Origin: Thraustochytrium sp. TN22
Lineage: Eukaryota; Sar; Bigyra; Thraustochytrida; Thraustochytriidae
Assembly: GCA_013306675.1 (NCBI GenBank)
Contig: JABLUY010000112.1
Location: 1 to 64,000 of the forward strand
Length of the DNA stretch: 64,000 nucleotides
Direction: 5' to 3'
In this document: positions 19,228 to 30,113 of the stretch, piece by piece
Numbering within the stretch: the first letter of the stretch is position 1
Layout of the letters: the number at the start of each line of letters is the position of its first letter
Program-made: the position numbers and the translations under genes
Notes under the pieces: generated by a model
What the model saw: only the letters and a program-made list of their open reading frames with translations
What the model was told of the DNA's origin: nothing
Database searches by the model: none

Positions 19228-20345
19228 ATGAAGATGTGGGTGCGCATCGTCGTCTTGGCCGTGGTGGCGGCCAACAGCCAGTGGGTGCAGAGCGCAGCGG
19301 AGCGCATCATGTCGCCCACAAGCGTGCTCGCGAGCGCACCCGCCCTGACCCCACGCATCGTGGGCGGCGTGGTTGCGGACCCGCTCGACCGGCCCTGGAT
19401 GGTCTATCAGGAGGTGACGTACCACGACAACGATAACGGCGGCGCGAATGTATACACACTCTGCGGCGCCAGCTACATCAGTACCACGAACGACACGCAC
19501 TTCTTCATCACTGCGGCGCACTGCGTAGCGGACGACGAGCGCTACGAGTACGTTAGCTCAAGTATGGCTTTTATGTCGAGGACCTCAACAAGCTCAGCAC
19601 GGACACGGACCGCTTCCTCATCGGCCCTTCAACCACCACGATCGTGCATGCTGGTTACGACCCGGACACGGTTGTTCATGACATTGCCGTGATCGCTTTC
19701 CAGGACAACGCGGCGGCGACCAGCCTGCCAGCGCAGGCCATCCTCGCCGGCGGCAACATGCAGGACCCGGTCGGCGAGGTCGGCACGGTCACGGGCTACG
19801 GTCTCGAGGTCGAAGACGGGTCTGTTTATGGTTTGCTGCGCGAGGTCAACCTGACCATTACGTCCGAAAGCGTCTGCGAGCTGGCCCTGGACGGCTTCGC
19901 GCCCGTCTCCTACGACACGCAACTTTGCGCCGCAGAGAACGGCAAGGACACCTGCCAAGGTGACTCGGGCGGGCCCATGGTCGTCGACCGCGACGGCAAC
20001 GAGGTCATCGTTGGTCTCACCTCCTGGGGCGTCGGCTGCGCGCGCGATGGCTTTCCCGGTGTCTACACGCGCGTCGCCGCCTACGAGTCCTGGATCTCCC
20101 AGGCCGTCTACGACGCGGGCGGCTGCGTGAGCGATCTCTCCTTTTTCCAGAACTTCACCGTCACCTCTGCGTGCGAGCCTGGCGAGGTGCTGACGTCCGC
20201 GCCGACTCTTCTTCCCACGGCTGAGCCAACCGCCTTGCTCACATCGCGCCCCACCGTTTCGCCGCTTGGCGTGCCTTCTTCGAGCTCCGGCCGCGTAGGT
20301 GGTGTCCTCACTGCCGCCGTTCTCCTCGCGCTCGTGTCTTCGTAG
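19228..20345 (+). pseudogene. Trypsin-like protease with one frameshift (locus P8)
   Basis: From the ATG at 19228 the frame gives a signal peptide (MKMWVRIVVLAVVAANSQW), propeptide motif IMSPTSVLAS, TPR-IVGG and His98 in ITAAHC, up to SSMAF. Here, near 19573-19580, the frame shifts. The downstream frame restores the fold: VEDLNKLSTD, VHDIAV with the catalytic Asp (His in place of the usual Asn before it), GKDTCQGDSGGP, the C-terminal loop GGCVSDLSFFQN, a Ser/Thr/Pro linker and a hydrophobic tail. Alignment with P7 (FLWDEIN) suggests a small net deletion at that point. No other lesion is seen, so a sequencing error or very recent loss is possible. Confidence 0.85.
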
Positions 20346-21971
20346 ACAAGCGTCCGATCTGACCTGATCAGATCCGAGGCGCATGCTTGTGCGAGGAAGC
20401 TTTCGCAGAGCTAAAGTACGCTGTAGCTGGTGCACGCTCGATGCCATTGGCCACCACTTGGCGTCCAGTGGCGGCGCCCTGATTCCTAAAATCTTCCGTC
20501 TTATTTTGTTTCAACTTGGCTCAGCGCACGGAGCCCTGCGCACGTGCGAGTCATGGGGCCACGGATCGGGTCTCTTGATGCATTCGTTGACAACAAGCCT
20601 CGGCAGCACATGGGCTTTGGCCACCACTTGGCGTCCAGTGGCGGCGCCCTGATTCCTAGAATCTTCCGTCTTATTTTGTTTCAACTTGGCTCAGCGCACG
20701 GAGCCCTGCGCACGTGCGAGTCATGGGGCCACGGATTGGGTCTCTTGATGCATTCGTTGACAACAAGCCTCGGCAGCACATGGGCTTCCTTGGAAAAAAG
20801 GTCTCCCATGAAGTGCGTGCATTAGAGTGCGCTGCTCAGGGGCGCGGCAAGACCGACAAGTACGAACTGGTTGTTTGTTGCATCGCTGCTGCTGCTGCTG
20901 CTGCTGCTGCGTTAGCCAAATGACATGAAGCGCGGTGATCGCCGCATGCCGACACTCATCACATTGTACGGCGTCAACCCATTCCAAAGCAACAGCCTCA
21001 CCATTGCGTCGGTCTCGAACGAGACGCACATCTGTACGTCCAGCGCAGTGCGTGCACCGCGGACCACCGCGGCCCTCCCACCCGGCCCGGGCCACGTTCG
21101 CGGGGTCATTCCTGGCACACCGCTGCGGCGCTGCGCGAGCCTGCACGAGCCTCCCGTCTCGTCTCGGCCAGCTTCCAGCGGCGTGCAGCAGCGTGCATCG
21201 CCTCCACTGCCGGCCCTTCTCCTCGTCGCTGCTGCCTCGCTCTCTGCTCGGCGTCGCTGTGCACGCGCTCGGCCCAGCCCAGCCGCTGCTCGTCGACGTG
21301 CAGCCCGTCCACAGTCCACCTCGCGCGGCTCGTGCGTGCACCGAGTCCAGGCTGCACCTCCCTCCCTCCCTCCAAGCCTTGCGCACCGCGAGCGATGACG
21401 AGCGCGCGCGGCGAGCGCGCAGTGGCACTGCAGGCCGGCCAGCTGCACTGCGGCGCGCGCCGCGTGCATTGAGCTCGCCATTGATTCTGCTCTGCACACG
21501 CGGCTCCGACCCGGGAGGGCATGGCCAGCCCAGCGCGCGCCGCCCACCTCGGAATTGATGTGCAAGAACTGGAAGCCGCCGCCGCATTCGCCCGCATTCA
21601 CTCGCTCGGCTCGGGCCAGAGCCGCCAGAGCGGCTGCAGGGCTGCGGCTGGCGGCGCCTCGCAGCTCCTCGCGCGCCGCAGCCCGCGCCGGCGCTCGGCT
21701 CAGCTCAGGCCGAGTCTGGCCTCCGGCCTGGCCGGGGTCCGGTCCCGGACAACTTGAAGGCGGCGAAGCAGGCACTGCAGGCACGGGCGGACCTCCGACT
21801 CCGCGCCCGGTGGCAGCGGGCAGGCAAACACCGCACGGCGCGACTCCACTCGCTCGCGCGCTCGCTCGCGCGCTCGCTCGCACGGCGGCAGAGCGCGAGT
21901 CGGCCGCCGCGCGCTCGCAGCGCCCGAGGCGCCAGCGGCGGAGCGCGCGCTGCGTGCGGCCGAGGCCGAGG
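20346..21971. other. Intergenic region between P8 and P9
   Basis: No homologous gene is seen. It carries the 170-bp tandem duplication (20447-20786) and a (GCT)n run (about 20884-20911). Long frames on both strands between 20.9 and 22.0 kb are Ala/Arg/Ser-rich, have no family match and look like by-products of high GC. Confidence 0.5.
20447..20786. repeat. Two tandem copies of a 170-bp unit
   Basis: The unit begins TTGGCCACCACTTGGCGTCC and is repeated at 20617 with only about two substitutions visible (TAAAATC versus TAGAATC; GATCGGG versus GATTGGG). No coding or RNA family is recognised in the unit. The near identity indicates a recent duplication. Confidence 0.9.
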
Positions 21972-23036
21972 ATGCGGCGGCACGTGCTGACCGCGCTGCT
22001 GGCCCTGGGCGTGGCGGCAGTCGTGGCGATGGGCGCGCAAGCGGCCGCGCAGCCAGGGGTGCAGAGGGAGCTGTCGGCGACGAGCAGGCTGGCGGCGGTA
22101 GCGAAGGCCAAGGCGGGCGCGCGCGTCGTCGGCGGCGTGGGCGTGACCCCGCTGGGCCGGCCTTGGCTCGTGTATCTCGAATCGACGTTCACGGACAAGT
22201 CAAACCCAGACGCGGCCGCGTACGGAGCATGCGGCGCGAGCTACATCGGCAGCTCCGGTAACAAGCACTTCTTTCTCACAGCGTCGCACTGCGTGGCGGA
22301 CGACGACGACTACGCGTTCAAGAGCGCAGCTGTCGTCTTCCTTTGGGATGAGATCTCCAATAGCTACTCTGACGCCGACGCCTTCGCCCTGTACGATTCC
22401 GATGCCATGACTATGCACGCCGGCTATAGCGACACCACGCTCGCCAACGACATCGCCATTATCATGTTCGATGACTCTTCGGTGAACAGCCTCCTGCCGT
22501 CGCCTGCCCTCTTGGCCGGTAGCGACATGGCCGACCCAATTAACGAGATCGCCACAGTCTCGGGGTACGGCCTCACTCATCCCAACATTGATTTGAGCTA
22601 CGGCACGCTCAACGAGGTTAACCTGACGATCACCACGGAGAGCTTCTGTGCCTCGGCCAACAGCTTCCTGGCCCCGGTGTCCTACACGACGCAGCTTTGC
22701 GCCTACGAGGCTGGCAAGGACAGTTGCCAGGGTGACTCGGGCGGCCCCCTCACCGTCACGCAGGGCGGCCAGGAGATTCTCGTTGGCATCGTCTCCTGGG
22801 GCTACGGCTGCGCGCGCACCGGCTACCCGGGCGTCTACACCAAGGTCGCAGCGTACGAGACCTGGATCGCGCAGGCCGTGGCCGCCGATGGCGGCTGCGC
22901 CAAGTACCTCGACTTTTACCAGAACGGCACCAACACGGACACGGTCTGCGAGGGCCTCAACGCTGCGACGCCCGTGGCGCCCGTACCCGCCGTCCTGCTG
23001 CTGCTGGGCCTCATTTTGGCTGTCTTTCTGCAGTGA
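21972..23036 (+). CDS. Secreted trypsin-like serine protease, probable GPI-anchored (locus P9)
   Basis: This is a 354-residue active-type S1 protease. The signal peptide starts MRRHVLTALLALGVAAVVAM; the propeptide has the clade motif ELSATSRLAA; the activation site is GAR-VVGG. The triad His106, Asp160 and Ser256 is intact, with Asp250 in the S1 pocket. After the domain comes GGCAKYLDFYQNGT, a second Cys in TDTVCEG, and a hydrophobic tail ending LLLLGLILAVFLQ, compatible with GPI anchoring. It is the closest neighbour of P10: long stretches around NEVNLTITTESFCASANS and beyond are nearly the same, indicating tandem duplication. Confidence 0.93.
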   Translation: MRRHVLTALLALGVAAVVAMGAQAAAQPGVQRELSATSRLAAVAKAKAGARVVGGVGVTPLGRPWLVYLESTFTDKSNPDAAAYGACGASYIGSSGNKHFFLTASHCVADDDDYAFKSAAVVFLWDEISNSYSDADAFALYDSDAMTMHAGYSDTTLANDIAIIMFDDSSVNSLLPSPALLAGSDMADPINEIATVSGYGLTHPNIDLSYGTLNEVNLTITTESFCASANSFLAPVSYTTQLCAYEAGKDSCQGDSGGPLTVTQGGQEILVGIVSWGYGCARTGYPGVYTKVAAYETWIAQAVAADGGCAKYLDFYQNGTNTDTVCEGLNAATPVAPVPAVLLLLGLILAVFLQ

Positions 23037-23868
23037 CTGATGGACTTATAATGTTGTTATCTGTCTTTTGCAGGGCGGATCTGATTCGGATCCTTCCAGC
23101 CAAGTGCCAGCGCTCTTGTCTTGCCTCCGGCACTGTACTTGCTGTTGCTGATGCATGCACGGATGACCATGTATGCATGCGTAGCCTAGGCCGAGCCCGA
23201 GCCTGAGCTGAGCCTGTCTGAGCCGCCGCCCGTGCATGCGTATGCACACGAGCGTCCATCATGGCCGCCATGCACGCACATGCAACGCGCCACGCGCCGC
23301 CACGCATCGCACCACGTCGCACAGCACGGTCTGGCGTGGCACTGCAGGCAAGGACGGCAGCATCGTCTCAGAGACTCGCTCGACAAACCTGGCGCACTGG
23401 CAGGAGTGCGCCTTCCGAGCCAACTTGCCAGCGGCGCCGCTGGCTCCTTCTTGGCTTGGCTCCTTGTCCTCAGCCCTGGCGGCCCACTGGCACTAGGCCT
23501 AGCTGAGCAGGCTTACCAGTGCTCTCGACCACGGCTCGGACTGCAGCCGCCTGCAGCCTGACATGTGAGCGCGCTGCCAGCGACTCGGACCTCGAACTGC
23601 TCGCGCGTCGCGCCCGGCGCCGCCCGGCCTGCCACTGCTCGGCCCTGGAAGTCGGCACGCGGAACCCTACAAGCTAGTACCCTCTCTCAGCCAGGTGCAG
23701 AGGTACCCCTTGAGCGCCCGTACCTCCCAGCTCAGAGCTCGATCTCGCGGCTTCGGCTGGCCCGCCGGGCTGCAAGTCGAGAGCGCGCGCGGCCAGGGCG
23801 AAAGCAAACCGCAATCGCTCGCCCGCGCGCTCGGCAGCGCCCAAACGCTCGATCGAGAGGAGGGAAGG
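23037..23868. other. Intergenic region between P9 and P10
   Basis: No gene is seen. GC-rich sequence with repeated TGCATGC words near 23150-23260; frames here show no family resemblance. Confidence 0.5.
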
Positions 23869-24921
23869 ATGGGGATGGCGCGGCGCGTGGGCGCGGCGCT
23901 CGGCCTGGCGCTGCTGGCGCTGACGACGGGCGCGCGCGCGCTCGTGCCCGGGGAGAAGCGGGTGTTCTCGCAGACGAACCTGCTGGCCAAGGCCGCCGCG
24001 TCCAAAATGGACCCGCGCATCGTCGGCGGCGTGATCGCAGAAGCCGCGAACCGGCCCTGGCTCGTGTACTTTCAGGCCGAGTACACGTCCAACGACGGGG
24101 GAGAGAATCTGTACTTTGCGTGCGGCGCGAGCTACATTGGCAGCTCCGCAGGTGAGCATTTCTTCCTCACGGCCGGGCACTGCGTGGCGGACGATGACGA
24201 TACAACCTTCCAGAGCGCTGCGGTTGCATTCCTCTGGGACGACCTCGATGACAACACAGATCCCGACGCCTTCGTGCTGACCGAGTTCTCGTCCGTGACC
24301 ATGCACGCCAGCTACAGCGAATACACTTTGGCCAACGACATCGCCGTTGTTAGTTTGAAGGACACCGTGGCGAGTGGCGCCTTGCCCTCGCCTGCTCTCC
24401 TGGCAGGCGGCAGCATGGCTGATCCAATCGATGAGATCGCCACGGTCTCGGGATACGGTACTACTTCGTCGGGCGGCGACAGCTCCAGCTCGGTGAGGGA
24501 GGTCAACCTGACGATCACCACGGAGAGTTTCTGTGCCTCGGCCAACAGCGCCCTGGCCCCGGTGTCTTACACGACCCAGCTTTGCGCCTACGAGGCTGGC
24601 AAGGACAGTTGCCAGGGCGACTCGGGCGGCCCCCTCACCGTCACGCAGAACGGCCAGGAGATCCTCGTTGGCATCGTCTCCTGGGGCAATGGATGCGCGG
24701 AAATCGGCTACCCTGGCGTCTACACCAAGGTCGCAGCGTACGAAAGCTGGATTGCGCAGGCCGTGGCTGGCGACGGCGTCTGCGCCGGGTTCCTCGACTT
24801 TTATCAGAACGGCACCAACACGGACTCAGTCTGTGAAGGCTTCAACGCCGCAATGCCCGTGGCGCCCGTCCCTGCCCTTTTGCTGCTGCTCGGCTCCATC
24901 TTGGCCGTCTTCCTGCAGTAG
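23869..24921 (+). CDS. Secreted trypsin-like serine protease, probable GPI-anchored (locus P10)
   Basis: This is a 350-residue active-type S1 protease, sister of P9. The start ATG at 23869 is followed at once by a second ATG (MGMARRVGAALGLALLAL signal peptide). The propeptide motif is VFSQTNLLAK and the activation site DPR-IVGG. His104, Asp157 and Ser252 are intact, with Asp246 in the S1 pocket. The C-terminal loop GVCAGFLDFYQNGT with a second Cys precedes a tail ending LLLLLGSILAVFLQ. The last codons and the stop lie inside one arm of a perfect 32-bp inverted repeat, so the mRNA would carry a strong hairpin across its stop codon. Confidence 0.93.
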   Translation: MGMARRVGAALGLALLALTTGARALVPGEKRVFSQTNLLAKAAASKMDPRIVGGVIAEAANRPWLVYFQAEYTSNDGGENLYFACGASYIGSSAGEHFFLTAGHCVADDDDTTFQSAAVAFLWDDLDDNTDPDAFVLTEFSSVTMHASYSEYTLANDIAVVSLKDTVASGALPSPALLAGGSMADPIDEIATVSGYGTTSSGGDSSSSVREVNLTITTESFCASANSALAPVSYTTQLCAYEAGKDSCQGDSGGPLTVTQNGQEILVGIVSWGNGCAEIGYPGVYTKVAAYESWIAQAVAGDGVCAGFLDFYQNGTNTDSVCEGFNAAMPVAPVPALLLLLGSILAVFLQ

Positions 24922-24976
24922 CCAAGATGTCCTACCAAGTTAAACTTGGCTACTGCAGGAAGACGGCCAAGATGGA
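24895..24976. repeat. Perfect 32-bp inverted repeat (hairpin) at the P10 stop codon
   Basis: Arm 1 (24895-24926) covers the last eight sense codons and the TAG of P10. Arm 2 (24945-24976) is its exact reverse complement, with an 18-nt loop. The minus strand of arm 2 again reads ILAVFLQ plus a stop, so arm 2 is an inverted copy of the gene end and not an unrelated terminator. Confidence 0.95.
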
Positions 24977-26247
24977 CTCATGGAGACCTTGAAGTAAAAA
25001 AGGATCTTGTACATGAGTTGATTGTGGCTGGCTGAGAGATGCACTACGACGCACTCCGCAATGCGCTGCAGGAAGCCAAGATCTCCTGCTTTGTAGGTCA
25101 CGGTGGCGCCAGACGCACAGTTTCCAGCACGAACCAGTCTCCAACCTGGGCCAAGGTGCGCCGCAGTGGACGAATGATGAGGCGCGAATGCAGACGCGCG
25201 CTTGGCTCTTTGCTTCGCTGTTAGCTAGCTAACTAGCTTTTGCCAGGACGAGAGTCGAGACTCGAGAGTAGGTGCCTTGCTCGGAAAGATGGCTTGGCTG
25301 CGGCCGCGAATCTTGGAAGGCAGCTGGCTGGCGGCCGCCATCTCAAAATCGTGACACTCCGCGGAGACCGGGTGGGGACGCCGACGGCAAGGGCAAGGAC
25401 GGAGTATTTTTCGCGACCTGCCTGGCAGCGACCTGGTTCGCTCGCAGGAGTGGACCAGGTCAGAAACTGTAACCCACCCTACGCATCTGCCAGTGCCACT
25501 GTGCTTGCGGCAGTCTCTGGCAGGCTCTCAGCCTGAGCGCAGATGCGCGGGCCATCGCGCACGGCAAGAATCGAAAAGTTGTTCACAGCCGGGCGCCTGC
25601 GGAGTAGCGGCGCGCGCTGACTTTTGCCGACTTGTGGGACGGGAACTGGTCTCAACCCGCCGGCATCCCGGCCGTCGGCGGCCGTCATCGCCACCATGCC
25701 ACCATGGCATGGCCGTGCAGGTTGCCCTGCTGCAGGGCCGCTGCGCTACAGTTGCAGTGCTGCTACAGCGCTGGTCCAGGCCCGCCTGTCCGAGTCAGGC
25801 CCGCCCGTCAGGTCGCGTTGGAGGCTGCAGGCTGCAGCCAGAAGCTGCAGGCTGCAGGCTGCAGGCAGGCTGCCCCAACCCAACTGGCGTTGCTCTGCCA
25901 GAGGCATACCTCCTCTCACAGACTCACCTCACTGCACAGCAGTGCAATGATCGCATCCCTCGCTCGGCGCCGGCGGCGCGTGCACAGCAGGGCATGGCCC
26001 GACGGGCCACGGCGCGTGCACAGCACAGGGCATATGGCCCCTCGGGCCACGACAGCATCATCTGACGGCAGTGCCATCCAAGGCGACGGAGCTGAGAGTG
26101 AGTGAGTGAGAGTGATGCAGTAGGTCAGTCTCGCCGCTCGCGGTGGCACCGGCGGCGCCGCGGCCGGGATCGGCTTGACGAGGTCCGGCTGGGCAGCAGA
26201 ACGAAAACCTTGACGGAGTCCGGGCGGGCGAGACGACAACGTCCACC
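24977..26247. other. Intergenic region between P10 and P11
   Basis: No gene is seen. It contains CTGCAGG-rich sequence (about 25830-25870). Near 25975-26050 a unit of about 38 bp occurs twice in tandem (GCGTGCACAGCA followed by GGGCAT and GGGCCAC words). A GTGAGTGAGTGAGA run follows near 26097. Confidence 0.5.
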
Positions 26248-27420
26248 ATGAAGGGGGGTCTGCCTCACGTTCTGCTGACTGCAATCCTCTTTGCGATCGT
26301 GGTGAGCCATGCCCTTGGCGCGGAGTCCGAAGTCCTCTCGCGGTGGAAGGAGCGCCGGGCCGAGGCGCGTATTGTCGGCGGTGAGGTGGCCGTCCCGGAG
26401 GACCGGCCGTGGCTCGTGGCGCTCTCTGAATGGGTGAATTACAACAACTTGACCAACCGCAACACAACATCTGAGTACCTTCAAGTCTGTGGCGGCTCGT
26501 ACATTGGCACAGATAGCGTGCGGACTTTCATCCTGACAGCTGCGCACTGCGTCCACTTCTGGTGGACGACGCCTTGGTGGGAGGATGTGGACGACATTGA
26601 CAGTGTCCAACAGTACGTGGACTTCTTCGTCGATAACTTTGACTCCTACAGCGCAGACCCGGACCACTTCTGGCTCGGTAGCATTGTCGACATCATTGTG
26701 CATCCCGACTATCATGACACCCGCGTCCTCAACGATATTGCCATCGTCGTCTTCAACGACTCCGGCACAATCAACAAGACCGCTCGCGCAGAAGCAGCAG
26801 CTGGTGGCAGCTACTTTCCTGATGATCTGATCTACTATGGTATTCCCACGGAGACCGTGCTACCCACGGAAGCAGCCATCCTTGCGAGCGCCACCATGGG
26901 CAGCCTCGCTGGCGAGGTCGCCACGGTCAGCGGCTATGGTGTCACGAGTTACGGCAACTACTACGACACACCGGTCCTGCGCGAGGTAGAGGTTGACATC
27001 ATCACTAACCAGCAGTGCGATAACAACTACTACAACACCGAGTACATCATCCGAGACGTGCACATCTGCGCGGCAGCGCCCAACAAGGACAGTTGCCAGG
27101 GCGACTCTGGCGGCCCGCTTTTCGTGGATCGCGGCCAGGATGAGGTTCAGGTGGGCATCGTATCCTTTGGTATCGGTTGCGCTGATGCACGATATCCCGG
27201 CGTCTACACGCGCGTTTCCGAGTATCAGAGCTGGATCACCGCCACGGTCAGCTCTTATAGCTCCGATGCATCCTTCTTGCGCTTTCATACGCCTCCAACG
27301 ACTGCCCCAACGACTGCCCCAACCAGTTCGAGCGGTTCGTGCCGGACGGCGATGGGCCCAGTGAGCATCTTTGCGGCGATCTTTGCACTGCGCCAACTTG
27401 ACGTCCTTCATATCAATTGA
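26248..27420 (+). CDS. Secreted trypsin-like serine protease with Trp-rich 60-loop (locus P11)
   Basis: This 390-residue protein is the intact representative of the clade containing P4 and P5. The signal peptide is MKGGLPHVLLTAILFAIVVS; the propeptide has EVLSRW; the activation site is EAR-IVGG. His100, Asp163, Ser287 and S1 Asp281 are present. Directly after TAAHC lies an insertion of about 35 residues starting VHFWWTTPWWED, in the position of the 60-loop that narrows the active site of thrombin. The C-terminal strand reads ASFLRFH, then a Thr/Pro linker. The tail is only moderately hydrophobic (VSIFAAIFAL then polar residues), so GPI anchoring is less certain here. The ATG has an A at -3 (CCACCATG). 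Confidence 0.94.
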   Translation: MKGGLPHVLLTAILFAIVVSHALGAESEVLSRWKERRAEARIVGGEVAVPEDRPWLVALSEWVNYNNLTNRNTTSEYLQVCGGSYIGTDSVRTFILTAAHCVHFWWTTPWWEDVDDIDSVQQYVDFFVDNFDSYSADPDHFWLGSIVDIIVHPDYHDTRVLNDIAIVVFNDSGTINKTARAEAAAGGSYFPDDLIYYGIPTETVLPTEAAILASATMGSLAGEVATVSGYGVTSYGNYYDTPVLREVEVDIITNQQCDNNYYNTEYIIRDVHICAAAPNKDSCQGDSGGPLFVDRGQDEVQVGIVSFGIGCADARYPGVYTRVSEYQSWITATVSSYSSDASFLRFHTPPTTAPTTAPTSSSGSCRTAMGPVSIFAAIFALRQLDVLHIN

Positions 27421-29670
27421 TCAGAAAGACACACTGTTTCCGTTTGTTTCGCAGCTACTCTTGCACGTAGAGAGGGCCAACACGGTGAAGTGCCTTGGTC
27501 GAATGAAGAAGAGCTCGGCGTCGAGCGTGCGAGCCGCTGCGTCGCGCCTTCGCACCTGGTGTAGTGGAGCGGCGGCGACCACGCCAACGGCATCATCGAA
27601 CCTGCCGCGTCAACCTGTTCCTCCGAGCAGGAAACAATGTCTCACGTGGCGAGCACTACTCGAACACTCGCCATAGGCCTCGTTTACTGTTGGTAAGGTT
27701 GACGAGATCAGACGCCGGGTACCTGGTAACAACACTCTACCAAATCCTATCAAAACCTCTCTCCGAGCCATGATCGCCTCCGCGTATGAGGTGGTGTCAT
27801 GATGTCGGTAAGGGCGCGCTGCAAGCCTCCTCATGCGTTGGGAAGCAAGAGCCGCAGCTCTGGTCAAGTATCGGTGCGCGAATCTGGAGTCCCCGGCGTC
27901 AGTGGCGCGGTCCCCGGTGCATACATACACCAGGGTCCGAAAATCCGGGACATGCGTATCGAGCTGTGCAGTACACGACGCGCAGAGGCCGATTTCGCGG
28001 CGGTTGGCCACGGTCAGGTGCTCACTGATGCTGCAAGGGTGCTTGGCCCGAGAGAGGGGAGCACTAGCAAGCTGTTATGTTTGCACACGTGGCATGGCCA
28101 TGCAGGATCACGCCAACCTTTGGCGCAAGCAACCTGGCGATTTGTCCCGACTCAGAATCCACGCCGGCCTCAGCTGAAACGATCAAGCTGGGCTACGCAG
28201 ACGCCGGCCGCAAGTCAGGACCAGCTGCTCGCGATGATGCTGTCGCAGATATGCTTGCTTTCAGGCTGCGGCTGCATTTGCACACAGTCTTTGCACACGT
28301 GGCATGGCGGTGCCACAAAGCCACGGTAGCTCCGGAGCTGAGCATCTGTCCCGACTCAAGATCCAGGTCCTGTCTGATAAGTTACCCTCGCGTTATTGAG
28401 GAGCCTCAAGCAGCCGAACTTGAAGCAGCCAGTCAGTCACACAGTCGTTCCGCGCACATCGAGCTAACCCCTGCAGGCCGTCGTGCCGTCACTGCCGTGG
28501 CAGGCTGGCAGCTGAAACTTGAGAGCTAGCTCTAGCTAGCTGGAGAAGGCGCGCGGTTGAGCCGTCGATGCCCGCTTGCGGTGATCTGCTCGAGCGCTCC
28601 GACTGAAGCTTGTGTTGGCAGACTGACGTGGACGGAGACGTGGGCTGGCGCGCGGCGCGGCGAGCGCGCGAGGGGCGGGCGAGGCGTCGCGCGCCGCGCG
28701 CGAGGCGAGCGAGCACGGCGGGAGAACGAACGGCCCGGCCCGCGAGCGACGGCGCGCGCAGGGCCCCACCCGGCGTGGGTTGCCTCGCGTTGCCTCCTCG
28801 GCGCTGTGGGTGCTCTCAACAGGAGTTCCAGTGTTATGCGCTCCTATGATGCAGGAGAGATGGAGCGTTCGCCTCGGCGCTGAGGGCGCTCTCGGCGCTG
28901 TGGGCGCTCTCAGAAAAAAATTCCAGTGCAGCGCTCTCAAATTCGGGAGACTGGGCTGCTCCGCATTTGACTCCCAGACGGTCGAAGGCCTGGCCAGATA
29001 AGCGGCTGCGCCGCCCGGCCGCAGGCAACCATTCGGTCGGTGCGTCCGGCTTGCGGCGGTGCAGTGCGGCGTCGGCCACCGCTCGATGTCGACCTGACGC
29101 AACAATGACGCACGTCCATGTTGTGCCATGCAACCGACTGCCAGCGTGACATCAAGAGCTTGAACCAGGCAGGGAAGTCGAGAAGGCGGTGTGAACGCCG
29201 CCCGATCGACCATCATTTCAGGTGCTCAGACTGCGTGATCTTCGATGGCAGCCTCAGCAGCCTGCCAGGGCCAAGGCTCTGCGCAGGACGACAGGACGTG
29301 TGACTCCGTCACGCTCTCAGCCGTACCTTCGCGACCTTGTGCCATGGTCAACCGACCGCTGGCTCACCGTCTGCCTCGCTAGGAGAGTGAGAGCGCGAAG
29401 CGAATGCTGCCTGTGCACGTAGAGATGCGTCTGCTCCCAGCTGCCCGTACGGTGCAGTGCAGAACGTGGAATTCATCAACCCACGGCGACCAGCAAAAGC
29501 GTTCCGTGACTTGAACCGATCGCCGGCTCAGGCCTCTTGAGAGCGCGAGCGAGGGAAGCACACGTTTGCTCGGGCCTCAGCCCGTTCTCTAGGGCAGCAG
29601 CACTCTCCAGCCAGAGAGAGACACAGAGAGAGAGAGAGAGAGAGAGAGTGAGAGAGAGAGAGAGAGGGAG

Positions 29671-29715
<45 letters not shown>

Positions 29716-30113
29716 AAGGGAGAGAGAGAGAGAAATCCGCACGTCTGGTGCACGCGAAACCTTGTGCACGCGGGCTCGGCGCTCGCGGGCCTGGAGAAAG
29801 AAACGCGGTCGAACAGCCAGGACATGAATTTGCTCTCACGGCCCCGCTCTCGTTTTGCGCGTGCCACGGGGTGCTCTGCGCTGCGCTGTAGAGCACTGGT
29901 GGCACCTCTTGCTCGTCCAGACGTTGTGCACCTCTGGGAGAAGCCGCCTCGCAGCGCCCACCGCAGGCAAAACCTTAGTGCTCGCAGACCGCAAACTCTC
30001 CGGGTACCGACCGCGATCTCTCGCAAGCTCAGCGGGGCTCGGCAGTGCTCCTCCGCATTCCCAGTGCTTGTTCTCGTCCTCAGCTCAAGGCCGCCCTCGG
30101 GAAACGTAGGACA
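27421..30113. other. Long intergenic region between P11 and P12
   Basis: This is the largest gap in the cluster without a recognised gene or duplicated protease segment. Two similar segments about 210 bp apart (around 28077-28170 and 28290-28370) share TTTGCACACGTGGCATGG and TGTCCCGACTCA words. A run around 28790-28950 repeats GGCGCT and GCTCTCA words. A long (GA)n/(AC)n microsatellite lies at about 29616-29735. No convincing coding frame. Confidence 0.5.
29616..29735. repeat. (GA)n / (AC)n microsatellite
   Basis: About 120 bp of almost pure GA dinucleotides interrupted by ACACACAC and GGGAGA. Frames through it give only Arg/Glu or Ser/Leu repeats and are not genes. Confidence 0.95.

Noticed and set aside
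20912-22198. 428-codon minus-strand frame upstream of and over P9
   Set aside because: Ala/Arg-rich composition and no family match; overlaps the genuine P9 start on the other strand.
29616-29735. Repeat proteins from the GA tract
   Set aside because: Frames are pure Arg-Glu or Ser-Leu products of the microsatellite.
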